Assembly: GCF_901000735.1 (NCBI RefSeq)
Contig: NC_081541.1
Location: forward strand, 7,805,021 to 7,869,020
Source of the DNA: Corylus avellana
Taxonomy: Eukaryota > Streptophyta > Magnoliopsida > Fagales > Betulaceae
Direction of reading: 5' to 3'
DNA length: 64,000 nucleotides
A model generated the notes under the pieces. It made no database searches. It saw only the letters and a program-made list of their open reading frames with translations, and was not told where the DNA came from. Position 1 is the first letter of the stretch, and every line of letters begins with the position of its first letter. The position numbers were made by a program, and so were the translations under genes. Shown here piece after piece: positions 46,712 to 59,109 of the stretch.

Positions 46712-46811
46712 NNNNNNNNNNNNNNNNNNNNNNNNNNNNNNNNNNNNNNNNNNNNNNNNNNNNNNNNNNNNNNNNNNNNNNNNNNNNNNNNNNNNNNNNN
46801 NNNNNNNNNNN
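46712..46811. other. Assembly gap of 100 N
   Basis: A 100-N placeholder right after an (AT)n run in AKR copy 3 intron 2. Sequence right of the gap is block R copy 3 starting about 170 bp into the block, so an unknown length is missing or the join is wrong. Frames running through the N are artefacts. Confidence 0.99.
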
Positions 46812-49800
46812 TTGATTTTTTTTTTTTCTTTTTTCTTTTTCTGAAGTTGAGTAAATTCCATTGAGGCCCTGCAGCAACATATTATCATGTATATGACGAC
46901 CAATTCCATAGTACTTGAGGAGCAAGTTTACTCTTAAAAAAAGTCTCTTTCATCTTCCAGAAAGTCCAAAAAAACTTTATAATATAATTACCGGCAATAA
47001 GATAAACTAATATATGTGACAGAAAAGTCTATAAACAACCGAACAATTATTTGTCTACATCTCACTTTTTTGGGAGACTGTACAATTAGCTAGCGTTAAT
47101 TAATTAAGGTAATAATACTATATATAGAGCCTTCACGTGATTTCATTTGGCAGCTTTCTTACAAACGAAAATTGTTAAAATTGGCCGAACCACTTCCATG
47201 TTCCCTTAGTGATCCACCAAAGAAGATCCCAGAACCTTTGGCGGGTACAAGTGCAATGAAGTGGCTCCAGTTCAATAACGTCTAGTCTAGTTGCCTTAGG
47301 GTTCATACTTCGCGTACCACAATGAAGCGTTCGACTTTAATATCATGTTTTCTGTTGTGAGTATTGTATCCCACATTGAGAAAATATAAAAGAAAAAAAT
47401 ACAATATGCCTAAGTGGACCTTAGCCCATTAGCTTAAGCTTTTAGGCTAGAATTGTGTTCCTGGAACTAGTGTTTAGATGCGTCGGATTTAGAATTGTGT
47501 CTCCCACCCACAACTCAGGTTTAGAATTGTGTCTATGCACAAAGAGTTATTTGTTACAACAAAAACCAATTTAACAATTTTTTTTTTTTCCCCTTTTTAC
47601 AAGTGATATATATGGTAAAAGGAAATATAGAAACGCACTTGGCCATTCAACTTGAACTAATTAAGCCGAAATGGTCCTACTCCTAGCAAAGGTGAGGACA
47701 AAGCTAGCAGATTTGTACTGGTTTTGGGTACAATGAGGACCAGCGCTCGAGTTATATGGTTGACAATGATGACAGGAAACATGCATCGCTGAAGCAAAGG
47801 AATCCAGTGAAAGTGAAAGCTAAGGCTGTCGGTGTTCCTATGGGGAAGATTGAAAGGCTGAGGTCCTTCAATATTAAAATTCGGTTTTTTTTTTTTTTTT
47901 TCGTTGAATGAAAATCGCCGAAACAGTACTAATTTTAGAAAAGATTTTCAGAGAAAAAAATGATTTTCGCTCTTTGAAGTTTAGCTTGTACAAAAAGGGC
48001 GGCAACGATCGATGATGACGATTGACGGCAAACGGCAAATTTTGGCAGCATTTAAAACATGAAGTGTGAAAGAGTGCATGCAAGAAGGAAAACTTAAACT
48101 CAAAAAATGGTTTAAAAAAAAAAAAAACATATTTTGCGTAGCTTAAAGAAAGTCTGTTTTAGTTAACCGAAAATATTTTCGATTTGACAAAGATTTTCAG
48201 TTGTATTAAACATTGAGAGATAGAAAAGTCATTTTTTGAGTTTTTCATAAAAGATTTTACATTAAAACAAACGAAACCTAAATGAAATTTGAACTAAATC
48301 TTTTGACTTTTGGTTCATTTATAGTTTACATATTCAATTTAATTTATTTAAAAAATAAAATAATTTGAAGTAATGGAAGTTCTAATCTTGACAACTCTGT
48401 GAAATCAGAGATTGTTGAAGTCTCCATCTTCGTATTTTATTTTCTTATTTTTTATGTATTTCCCATCATCTTCTTCTTCTTCTTCTTCTTCTTCTTTTTT
48501 TTTTTTAAAAAAAACATAAAATGATAGGATGTTAACATTCACCTGCTCTTTTGGTTGTTTGTGTTTAGACTATAGAGAACACATAAGCGTGAGGTGGATA
48601 TTCATTGATTGCAAACCAACCAAACAGAAAGGCATTTATGTATACAAGACTTCTAACAAAAGCACGCAGGCAGCAGACCCCTTCAAGATACCATAACAAA
48701 CAAACAAAGTTTTCCTCTAAACTAAGTTAGAGGAATTTTTTTTAAAGGAATGATAGGGACCCAACTTTTTTGCCCAACAAAAGTCCAACTTTTGCCTTAT
48801 TTATTTTTAAAAAATAAAATAAAATAAAAAATGGAAAAAATGTTTGAAGCAACCCTATCTATTTTTTGTCTTTCTTTTATTTGGTATTTTTAAAAAAATG
48901 AAAAATGGTATTTTTTTCATAATGATGTCATTTTTTTCAAGAAAATGTCATTATTATGAAGAAAAATACTAATTTTCATTTTTAAAAAAATACTAAATAA
49001 AAGAAAGGCCAAAAATAGATAGGGTTGCTTCAGACATTTTTTCCATTTTTCATTTTGTTTTTTTTAGAAAAAAAATAAAGGGTAAAAGTTGGACTTTTGT
49101 TGGGCAAAAAAGTTGGGCCTTTAGCATTTCTCTTTTTTTTTAACCTAACCTATAAAAATAACATGTGTTAATTCCTCGGCGAGCTCTCTTTCTATATATA
49201 AATATATAGATATTTTCTTTTTCTTTGGTAAGGTTGAAGGAAACTAAATAAGGAAATGAAGGGGACAAGAAAACCCACTTGCTAAAGCGTGAATTCCATG
49301 AGTTAAAGCGTGGATTCCATATGAGGTACTTTACATATGAATGTTTGTATTTGTATGTAAGGTTAATTAAAAGTAGGGGCAATGGGGAATATTTGAATTT
49401 TTTTTTTTTAAAAAAAAAAACGAATGCAGTTGTATATACAAGTACAAAACGCAGGGTAGAAAATCACACGAGACATTTATATTTTAAGCGTACGTGTAAA
49501 GCAAATTGGATTCATGATTTACTGTAAAAATAAAAAATAAAAAAAAATAAAAAAGGGGTGGACTCCCCAACGACAAAACCTAAACGAAAAATATAATATA
49601 GAGATGGAAATGAAAACAAACAGTAGTCAATAGAACCAAAAAGGATCCGAGGGTTTTGCAAGTAGTATAATTTAGTTTTTAGGTCGACCGTCTATCCGTG
49701 TGGTTCACTGAGTGTTCTGAAATAGTGTTTTATTAAGGTGGCAGTTTTGGCTTATCAAATCTTTGTTGACATCCTATTTTGAACCTCCAAAAAGTAAACT

Positions 49801-50750
49801 TTTTTTTTTCCTTTTTTTCTTTTTGAAAGAAAAAAAAAAAAAAAAAAAGAGTTCGGTTGTTTCGACGTAAAATATTTTTTATTAGAAATTTTTTTCAAAG
49901 AAATCATTTTTTAGGAAAATAATTTTAAATGAAAACATTTTTTGGAGTTTGTTTCATACAGAAAATTAGGGGCGCAAACGACTAGCGAAATCCGGCGATG
50001 CATTTCAGTGGCATTAAATAATAAACTATGAAATAAAGTGCATGAGATCAAGAGAAAATCCAACTTAGAAAATGGTTTGCGAGAAGGAGAAGAAGAAAAA
50101 AAAATTACGCAACTTAAAAGAAAGTTTTTTTGGTCAACTAAAAATGTTTTCGATTTGACCAAGTCTTAAATGAAATTTGAACTAATGGTTAACTTATAGT
50201 TTACATATTTGATTTTCTTTAAAGTAAAATTATAATTTGAAGTAATGGAAGCTCTAATCTTGACAACTCTGTGAAAGCAAGCAGACTGTTGGGGTCTCCA
50301 TCTTCGTATTTTATTTTCTTATTTTAATGTATTTTCCATCTTCTTCTTCTTCTTTTTTTTACTTTTTTTTTTTAAATAAAAAAAAATAAAAAAAATAAAA
50401 AATAAAAAAAATCCCAAAAATGATGGGATGTTAACAAACAATATTCACCTGCCCCTTTGGTTGTTTGTGTGTAGATTCCAGAGAACAAAATAAGCGTGCT
50501 GGTTGATTATTCATTCATTACAAGCCAACCACACAGAAGACGAGGATGAGAAGCATTCATGTACACAACTCCGAAGAAAAGCGTGCAGCCAGCAGCCAGC
50601 AGCCAGCAGGCCCGGTAAAGAATCACAGTCGTAGGTGGTCCTATACAACAATAAATCACTCTAATTTGTCGGCGATATATATATATATATATATATATAT
50701 CATTTGGTAAGGTTGCGGGAAGACAAGGAAATGAATGGGACAAGAAAACC
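46812..50750. repeat. Repeat block R, copy 3, with MATE-proximal extension
   Basis: Matches 24400-28830 in order and orientation. It holds one TRIM-3 repeat (from 47353), the coding-like fragment (about 47730-47880), a Mutator-like MITE (48747-49132) absent from copies 1 and 2, and an (AT)n run near 50677. It lacks the palindromic MITE of copy 2. No gene. Confidence 0.75.
48747..49132. mobile_element. Mutator-like MITE, sister of 29000-29385
   Basis: Same length (386 bp) and near-identical sequence to the MITE at the MATE-C promoter, but inserted elsewhere. The flanks TTTTTTTTAA are duplicated with one-base slippage. The empty site is visible at about 6722-6740 (block R copy 1) and 26980-27000 (copy 2). 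Confidence 0.75.
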
Positions 50751-51327
50751 GGCCACTTCGTAAATGGTGGATTCGATAAGTTGCAATAGAGTAATATTAT
50801 AGGTTACTCTTATGTGTTTCTTGTATTATTTCAAAAATGATGTAACTTCAAAAATTATCATTGATCTTGTGATTTATTATTATTAGGTTTTAATCAAATT
50901 GAAAATTTAAAAGCCACCTCATTTTTAAAAGGATATAAGAGTGATTTATAAAATTACTCGTTGCAATGAGTTGTCCGTAATCTAAGTATAATTTGTTCGA
51001 ACAAATGAAACTCAATCGCATGTAATACAGACAATTTATTGCGCTCCATTACCCGCTTCTACACTGTTATAAACTTACATATGAATATGAGCGTTTTTAT
51101 ATAAGGTACTGTTTGTATATAAGGTTAATTAAAAGTAGGAGAAATGGGGAATATTTGAATAGAGGTCTATTTGGACTGTCCATTTGACAATAATTTTTTT
51201 TTTTTAAGGAAAAAAAAAAAAAAAAGATTAGAGGGTAGATTGGGTAAGGCTTAAAAGAATGTAATTTTTAGAATTGTTTTGTTCTATTTTTCTATATGAG
51301 TTTTGCTTAAGCCTACAATAATTGAGG

Positions 51328-51359
<32 letters not shown>

Positions 51360-51407
51360 AGGTGGTAAAATAACAAACGATCCTTCGTCCCTTTCCTCCG
51401 TCTGCTA
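50751..51407. other. MATE-D upstream region
   Basis: No gene. Holds a MITE-like imperfect palindrome near 50795-50960 and an (AT)n run at about 51329-51352. TATATAAGG at 51354-51362 lies about 50 bases upstream of the MATE-D ATG and is a TATA-box candidate. Confidence 0.5.
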
Positions 51408-54400
51408 ATGAAAGCGACTATGGAAGGAGGAGAAAGTTCAGGTCTTAAATCTCATCTGATTAGGACCCAAGAAAGAAGCCATGATCTGGAAGATGATCAA
51501 GAAGAAGAAACATCTGGAAAAGATTGTTGCAGAGCAAATATTGTTGAAGAAGCAAAACTGCAGCTACGGCTTGCGGGACCTCTTATAACGGTTAGTTTGT
51601 TGCAGTACAGCTTACAAGTGATATCAGTCATGTTCAACGGTCATCTTGGAGAGCTGCCTCTTTCCGGTGCTTCCATGGGCTCTTCCTTTGCTTCTGTCAC
51701 TGGTTTCGCTGTCCTGGTAATTCATGGAGAACTTACATAGGTGTTTTTTTTTTTTTTCTTAGCAAATACATCAAAGGGAAGGGAAATGGTATATGTATTT
51801 TTTTCGTTCAAAAAAAAAAAATGGTACATTTAATTATTTAAATTATATTTTAAAAACCCTGTCTCACGCGTGTGGGTTCAAACTATCACTTAATAAGTGA
51901 AATCAAACACATAAAATATTTAATTGAAATGAGTAGGTAAACGACAAAAACAAGGTTCGAGCTTAAAATATTTGTTTTTATATCATATTAAATCACAACT
52001 TATCCTACAAATTTAAGTTGATAGGAAAATATATATTTAAGAAAAAATTTTACTTACTCTCTCATGGTTCATCACTTTCGCACTCATGCCCTCAATCTCT
52101 AAAAAATTGCAATGTCGGATCATTATTTTTGAAAACTTTGCAATGCCACCCATACTGTTAAGATTTAGGGTAAAATTGGACAGTATGTGGATGAAATGTC
52201 TCTTTGAAAACTTTGCAATGCCTTATAAAACTAATAAAAATATAAAACTACCCTTAATTAAAAAATAAAAAATAAAAACAAAACAAAAAAAGAAACATAA
52301 AAAGGGGTATTTTGACATCTTCTATTAGGATTGAACGGAAATCCTAACAAAAATAGTGACATTGCAAACTTTTAATATATATATATATGATGACCCACAT
52401 TGCAACTTTTTAAAAATTGTGGATATAATTACAAAAGTGATGAAACATCAAGATTAAATTATATTCTTTAACACATATTAATGGGGAATTTTGGTGCACC
52501 ATTTTTATCTCCATTGCATTAGCTTCAATTTCCTCTGTTTCAAAAATGTGTTTATAGCTAGGAATGGGAAGCGCACTGGAGACGCTATGCGGGCAAGCCT
52601 ATGGAGCGAAACAGTACCACATGCTTGGAGTTCACACGCAGCGAGCAATGCTGACCCTCCTGACCCTGAGCTTTCCTCTATCACTAATCTGGTATTATAC
52701 CACCACCATTCTCATAGCTCTAGGCCAAGACCATGAAATATCTACTGAAGCTGGAGTTTTCAATTGCTGGATGATCCCAAGCCTTTTTGCCTTTGCCCTC
52801 CTTCAATGCCTCAACAGATTTTTGCAAACCCAAAACAATGTTATTCCTATGCTGATAACCTCTGGAATCACAGCTCTGCTGCATCTTCTTGTTTGCTGGG
52901 TTCTTGTGTTCAGAATCGGGCTTGGTATAAAAGGATCTGCCTTGGCAATCACCATTTCCAATTGGGTTAATGTGCTTTTGTTGGGAATTTATGTGAAAGT
53001 TTCTCCAGCCTGCATGAAAACTTGGACTGGTTTTTCAAAAGAAGCCTTGCATGATATTCTCAGCTTTATAAACCTCGCTGTTCCTTCAGCAATCATGATA
53101 TGGTATGTTCAGTCTGAAAAAAAAAAAAACAGAGTTTTCTATGATTGTTTCTGCAAAAGACATTTGAATTTTGAAGCTTTTAGCTTAATTTTGATTGACA
53201 GCTTCGAGTATTGGTCCTTTGAAATGGTTGTTCTCTTATCCGGTCTTCTCCCAAATCCAAAACTAGAGACATCGGTGTTATCAATAAGGTATCCCTTTTC
53301 ATATTCATAATGTTTTTGAAAAGTCTAAGAATAGGGAGGCATATATCCTAGATTTACCTTTAAAACTTTTCGTCATCTTTTATGGCAAAGTAGATATCAT
53401 TGTTCATGAATTCTGCAGCCTTAACACATGTTGGATGGTTCATACGATCTCTGTTGGACTCGGCCGTGCTATAAGGTTAGTGACTCGATATGTTTTAGAA
53501 AGATTAATGCTATTTAGTAAACTCTTACACTGAAAATCCTGCCACATCATTCTAACCGTGTGACTGTCGTATAACAGTCTACTAAATAGCATTACTTATT
53601 TGTATTCATGCAAACTCCTCGAAACTAAATGATTCTTCTTATAGTACAAGAGTGTCAAATGAATTGGGCGCCGGGTGCCCAAATGGTGCACGCTTGGCTC
53701 TTTCTGTCATGATCACAATTGCCATCTCAGGGGGTGCAGCTGTAGGGATTACTACAATTATGGTGCACAATGTTTGGGGAAAGTTGTATAGCAACGAAGA
53801 AGAAGTGGTCAGATATGTTGCTAAAATGATGCCACTGCTTGCACTGTCAAGCTTAGAGGGTAAAACAAATTTCTCATAAGTTTATGGGGCAAAGCTTATA
53901 CTGCAATATCATATTTGAATTATAAAGGCTCCTTCAAGAGAAGGTTTTTCCTTTACAAAGTTCATCTGTCCTGGTTTTTGAGGCATAAGTGGTAATTATT
54001 TTCCCTACAAATATTGGGATTTTTTTTAAAAAAATATTAAAAGTATGTATTAGTTATTGTGTTGGCTTAATTCAGTTCCAAAATGCAGATGTTACTGTTC
54101 ATGAGCTTAAACACTGATATAGAATGCTCAGAATCCAATCTCCACCGTTCATAATGTAGATTCATGTGTTATGAACGTCCCTGCAAAATTTCAGCTCAAT
54201 CGGACCACAAACGCCCATCGATCGGAGCTGTTGATGAAGACTGGACAGGCAGGGTCCGGACCGCAATTCCCCGGGTCCGGACCTCATTTCCAGAAACTAA
54301 AATCTTGCTCCGCGAAGCCGTGTCCGGACAGCCCATTAACATGTCCGGACACCCCGTAAGTTTTAGGCCCAAAAACATGATTTTAAGTGGGTTAGGTCTA

Positions 54401-55017
54401 GGGTTTTGTCGGGGGTATATATACATCATTATAGAAGAGAGAAGCACGAATTTTCACCCCCAGAGAGTTCGTCGGAGGCTGTGCTAAGAGAGATCATATG
54501 TGGTGAGCGTTAAATTAAATCTCTTAGAGTTTTAGTTATTCCTTTGATAAATCTACGGTTGAGAAGTCTATCGGAAGGGTCCGGTAAAGGAGAATTACGT
54601 TGAAGAAGATTGTGAGCAAGGAGACGAGTTGTAGGCTTGTCGATCTTACAAAGCCAAGGTCTTGCAAAGGGTTGTAAGTGTTCCTAGTGTCTGTAATCTC
54701 TGGATAATCATTTGATAGTGATTTCCTGGGTTTGGCTGCTCCGGAGAGGTTTTACTTTTAGATCGGTTTCTAAAAGGTTTCCTCTTCGTAACCAAAATAT
54801 ATGTGTCTGCCTCTTTATTGCTTTATATATTTTGGGTGATTGAATTGTTTATTGCTTCATAATATTAATTCCGCATAAATTGTAATAAACAAGCTTTTGG
54901 AGTCGGCATAGCGTTTTTCAGTATGATTTTTGAAATAGCTTGTTTTCTTTCTTTCTCCAGGCAATGAAAGCTGTGCGTGGTATTCAGAAAATCAAAATTA
55001 TTAATGTGGAACAATAG
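51408..55017 (+). pseudogene. MATE-D: MATE transporter with internal deletion and insertion
   Basis: Very close paralogue of MATE-C. Exons 1-4 are intact: 51408-51716, 52558-53102, 53202-53288 and 53419-53475. The fifth starts at 53645 (RVS/MSNELGAGCPNGAR) but is cut near 53850: after PLLALS the sequence jumps into what in MATE-C is the last intron (about 32541), so the end of exon 5 and both parts of exon 6 are missing. The frame then stops at 53879. The last exon survives at 54961-55017. The shrunken intron also took an LTR-like insert (54047-54919). The product would lack the C-terminal helices. Confidence 0.85.
54047..54919 (+). mobile_element. Solo-LTR-like insertion in MATE-D
   Basis: About 873 bp absent from the matching place in MATE-C and in the orphan tail. 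The flank AGTAT is present on both sides (54042-54046 and 54920-54924); shifting by one base gives TG...CA ends with a 3-bp flank instead. Inside are a TATA-like GGGGTATATATACATC near 54411, leader-like sequence and AATAAAC-type signals near the right end, as in an LTR. Four GTCCGGAC palindromes lie at about 54254-54350. No coding capacity. Confidence 0.55.
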
Positions 55018-56405
55018 ATTTGGTTTTCCCAACAAACCATGAAAACAAATTGATGATAGATATAATTTTCTTTTCCAGGAAAGAAAAAAATATGCACTTC
55101 TGGTAGAAAATAAAAGCTTAATGTATGATAGCTCTCATTATAAGGTCGAAAACTATCATTATTTATTTTCTAATGATAAAAGTTTCTTTAGTTTGAAGGT
55201 GCATAGAATTATCACACTATTGTAAGTGTGGTCATACCCACACCAGATTGTATAATATATACAGGAATGTAATACAACTTTCAGGTAATCGGTCAAGAGA
55301 CACAACTCTTGGTGAAGAGTTAAGTTGTGACTCAATAAATAAAGTCACAGGAGAACACAAACACTATCCCTACAATCTATATTTTACGTATGTAGGATTG
55401 TGTGTTATTAAGGTCTCTTATTCTCTACAGGATTTCCACCCTAATGGGAGAAATCCTTCCTGAGATTAATTATACAAATTCCAACATAGTTCACTCCCTC
55501 CTTAACTTTCTGTAAATCAACAAAAATGGCATGTCAACCTAAAGTGTAAAACAAATTCCCAAAATAAAAAAAAATTTTTAAAAAAAAGGAGAGAGAAGAA
55601 GAAGAAGAAGCTTGAGGCTCAAGAGTCAAGAAGACAAGTTTAAGTGATGCATTTTTTCTTATATTTAAATATATATTAATTAAATTAAATTTATTTTGAT
55701 ATTAATATTATATTTTTATTTTAAAAAATCTCTCTTCTCGCATTTTGAAATGTAAAATTATTAATTAAGTTTTTATATTCAAGAATTTGTACCACAAATG
55801 GAGACAAACAACTTTAATTTCCTTGTTCTACTGACAATTTAATTGAAATTTACATTGCCACCTTGGGGAAAGTTATGCACGTTAGACTTTCATGAATGTG
55901 AAAATTAGAAAGTAAAATAAATACTAGACATTCTAAGAATTGTACACATCCAAAGAAATGGAATGACTACGTGTCTAAAGTCAATATTTTCTCATTTTCA
56001 TGTCTAGAGATTTTTTTAAGACCTCACTATTGTAAAAAAAAAAAAAAAAAAAAAATCACCATAATCGAGGGCCTTATATAGAGATTATCTTTTTACTATA
56101 TGATTTTTTTACTTTTTTTTTTTTAAAAAAAACGTAAATTATTAATTGAGAGCCTTAATTAGAGACTATTTATTAACTTTTTTTAATCATATTAGAGCCT
56201 TAATTTACTGGAGGCCTTAGGCAACCACCAAATTTATTTTAATCATCTTGGGAAAAATTCGTTCTTTTATTTTCTCTTTTCTGAACAAAAATATTAACAA
56301 ATACTATAAAATATAAATATTTAGATCGATTTTTATTTTTATGTTACATCAAAATACTTTTACGAACAGAGGTACAAATGAAATAACGAGAACAGGTATA
56401 AAATT
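55018..56405. repeat. MATE-D/AKR4 convergent intergenic
   Basis: Aligned by eye with 32844-33815 and 43536-45465. Holds the same leader-like block near 55330-55450, long A runs and AT-rich DNA. No gene. Confidence 0.5.
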
Positions 56406-59071
56406 TTAAACCTCTTCATCCCATAACTCAAAATGGGACTTGAAAGGGGATTCATCAAAGATGAAAAGATTTCCAAGACTTCCTTTACGTTGAGGAATTT
56501 GGCTTATCTTCTCAGACTCCTTAGGGCTTAGGCTCCACTCAAACATGTCAAGGTTTTCTTCAATCCTTTGCTTGTTAAAGCTCTTCACAAGCACACTCAC
56601 CCCTTGCTCATACACCCATCTTATACAAATCTTCACATTACAATCACATGCAATTCAAAAAAATAAATAAAAAATCACCATCTTGCTTAGAATAATAATA
56701 TTAAACTTTCATCCATTTTATTCATAAAAAAAGGGAAATGGAAAAATGAATCTTTGGCCTATTTTAATTATAAGTTCTGCCTTTGAAACATTTGGATTAT
56801 GTTAACTGTTAAGCATGCTTGAAGGAATGCAAGGCCTAGGCTATTTCTACTCAAAACATATATTAACATATTAGTCGAAAGCTTCAAGATTAAACTGACT
56901 CAAGATAAGATTCGATTTAACCCATGTGAAACACAATTATCGTAATACCACGCGTGAATATATTTACTCGAAGTACTTAAATTGTCTCTAATTAAAAAAA
57001 AAAAAAAAAAAAAGATGTTGCCGAACCACGCCTCAAACATGCGTGGTGACATTTGATGGGACAGGTGTGAATAGTAACACGCCCCCTTCTAGAAGAGGAA
57101 GTGTTACTGTTCAAATGTTCCCTTCTAAAAGGGGACACGCCAATGAAAAAATTTTCTTGTAGGAACACTCTTTAAACGTTCCTAATTTTAATTCTAGTCA
57201 CTATACTCAAGAACACTTGCAAATTGTCATTATTAATTTGAGCATCCCTAATTAAATATGGACGCTTTTTGGCTTTAAAATGTCCTTAATTCTAAGGTTT
57301 TTTTGTTGTGAGGAGGCTAAGTATATATATATATTTTTTTAAAAATAATAATAAAGAGATAATGTATAACCTGGGCAGAAGTTTTTCCTTTAGCAATAGC
57401 AATATCTTTGAGCACCTGAGAGTCCATTACCCAGTTGCTTCCCCATGGTGTTCCTTTGGCTCCCAAGGGAGAGTAAGCAGTGATATGTATACCCTTCTTC
57501 TCACAAAACTCTCTCAGCTTCTTCTGTTGCCAAAGTGGGTTCATCTCCACCTTCCAAATCAAAGCACCACATATATATATATAATCTCAAACCATTTATG
57601 AAGATATATAAAATTAAAAAAATAATAATAATAAAAAACTAATTAATTACTTGATTGACGGCTGGAGGGATCTTTGCTGTGGCAAGTAAGGTTTCGAGCT
57701 TTTCGCAAGAGAAATTGCTTACACCAATTAATTTGGCCAGGCCAAGATTTTGACACTCCTCCATAGCTTCCCACACAGACTTGTAATCCAAGGGAAGAAG
57801 ATCCTCCTTCTTAAACGGCAGCTCAAATTCCTCTGGCTTCATGCTTATTGGCCAGTGAATCAGATAAAGATCAACGTACTCCGACTTCAGATTGCTGCAC
57901 AAATCACATGTATATATAAATATAACACACAACAACATTCTTATTCACATCCCTTTGTTTCCAAGTAAAATATTTTTTGAAAACGTTTGCTCTGTTTTTG
58001 TGTAGTATGACTGAAAATTGTAGTACCAAAAACATTTTTGGTTGACTACATACATAAACTTTTTTAATTTTTGTAAAAAAAAGCAAAAAAAAAGGTTTAT
58101 ACTTGAAAAATGTTTTTCAAGTTTAACCTCAACAATCTTTCCCTCACACATCGGACCCTGGGTCGAAACAGCGATAAACTGTTTCCCCAGTGGACTATTG
58201 GCCGAGACTTGTTGGCTAAAACTTAGGCTTTGATACTAGTGTTGGGTGATATTGGACCTCTCTCAACCCCAAAAGCTAGCTTATAAGATAAGGTTTTCCC
58301 TTACACTTGTAAACTGACCATCAGCCCCTTACACAACCGATGTGGGATAACCTCAACAATTGCCGATGTTAAAGTAATGATTAAATGATTAAATTTACCT
58401 TTTTCCTATTAGCTTAAGCTTTTAGGATATAAGTGATAGTTTAACATAGTATCATAGTCAAATGTCATGGGATCAAACCTTGAGTTCGTCAAATTACTCT
58501 CCATTTAAATTAAATATTTTACCTCTTCCATTTAAGTGTCATGGGATCGAACTTTTGAGATAAGTATTAATTTAGCAATCGGTTGGCTGCTACCAGCCAT
58601 CACCGTTGTCATTGATTATCCATTCAAACCAGGCAACGGAAAATGTTTAAAGGTGAAATCATTTTCTTGCATCTCAGATCAGGTTGAATCTTAAAATAAA
58701 AAAATAAAAAATAAAAAATAAAAAATAAAAAAGGTTTTGGTTGTATTTTACTTGAGTGTTTGGCGTAGCGCAGGGAGGACAAGATGGCGGTGTGCGTTGT
58801 TGCACCAAAGCTTGGAAGTGATAAAGAGTTCGTCCCTGGATCTGATGAGCCCAAGGCGCAAAGCATCATCTATGGCTTCTCCGATAATCTGCTCCGACTG
58901 GTAAATGGCAGCCGAATCAAAGTGTCGGTATCCCAGTTTCATTGCATGAAGAATAGATTCCTTCATTATTCCAGGGGAGGCGCCAAGAGGGAACTCGGCT
59001 GTGCCGAAGCCCACAAGTGGGATCGTCTTCCCGCTTGAGCCCACCGTGAGCACTGGAATATTGCTGCCCAT
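56406..59071 (-). CDS. Aldo-keto reductase copy 4, AKR4 type (intact)
   Basis: Exons (minus): 58752-59071, 57651-57894, 57371-57550 and 56406-56630, total 969 nt, 322 aa, with exon lengths identical to copy 2. Start [10 protein letters not shown]. The tetrad D52, Y57, K87 and H120 is complete ([11 protein letters not shown]). Exon 4 ends [15 protein letters not shown] replaces the RKGCLADIF of copy 2. Intron 1 is shorter than in copy 2, with a partial TRIM-1 and a TRIM-2 and no Tourist MITE. The region 57275-57805 looks identical to 1-531 of copy 1, introns included. Likely active reductase; substrate unknown. Confidence 0.9.
58125..58365 (-). mobile_element. TRIM-1, partial, in AKR copy 4 intron 1
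   Basis: One repeat (58241-58358, TGTTGGGTG...CAACA) with the adjoining TAGTATCAAAGCC site and part of the interior. The second repeat is lost. Confidence 0.6.
58367..58577 (+). mobile_element. TRIM-2/SMART-like element in AKR copy 4 intron 1
   Basis: TGTTAAAG...TTTAACA repeat to 58445, then TAGTATCATAGTC and a degraded second repeat ending TTTAGCA near 58577. Same position as in copy 2. Confidence 0.55.
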
Positions 59072-59101
59072 TTTCTCTGCCGCTTCAATTCCTCCGTCAC
59101 A

Positions 59102-59109
59102 AATTTATA
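59102..59109 (-). promoter_or_regulatory. TATA box of AKR copy 4
   Basis: TATAAATT on the minus strand about 30 bases upstream of the ATG at 59071, preceded by TATA, as in copies 1 and 2. Confidence 0.5.

Noticed and set aside
46406..46925. Open frames spanning the N gap at 46712-46811
   Set aside because: They join AKR intron or exon to block R through N; the real coding part is AKR exon 3 on the minus strand.
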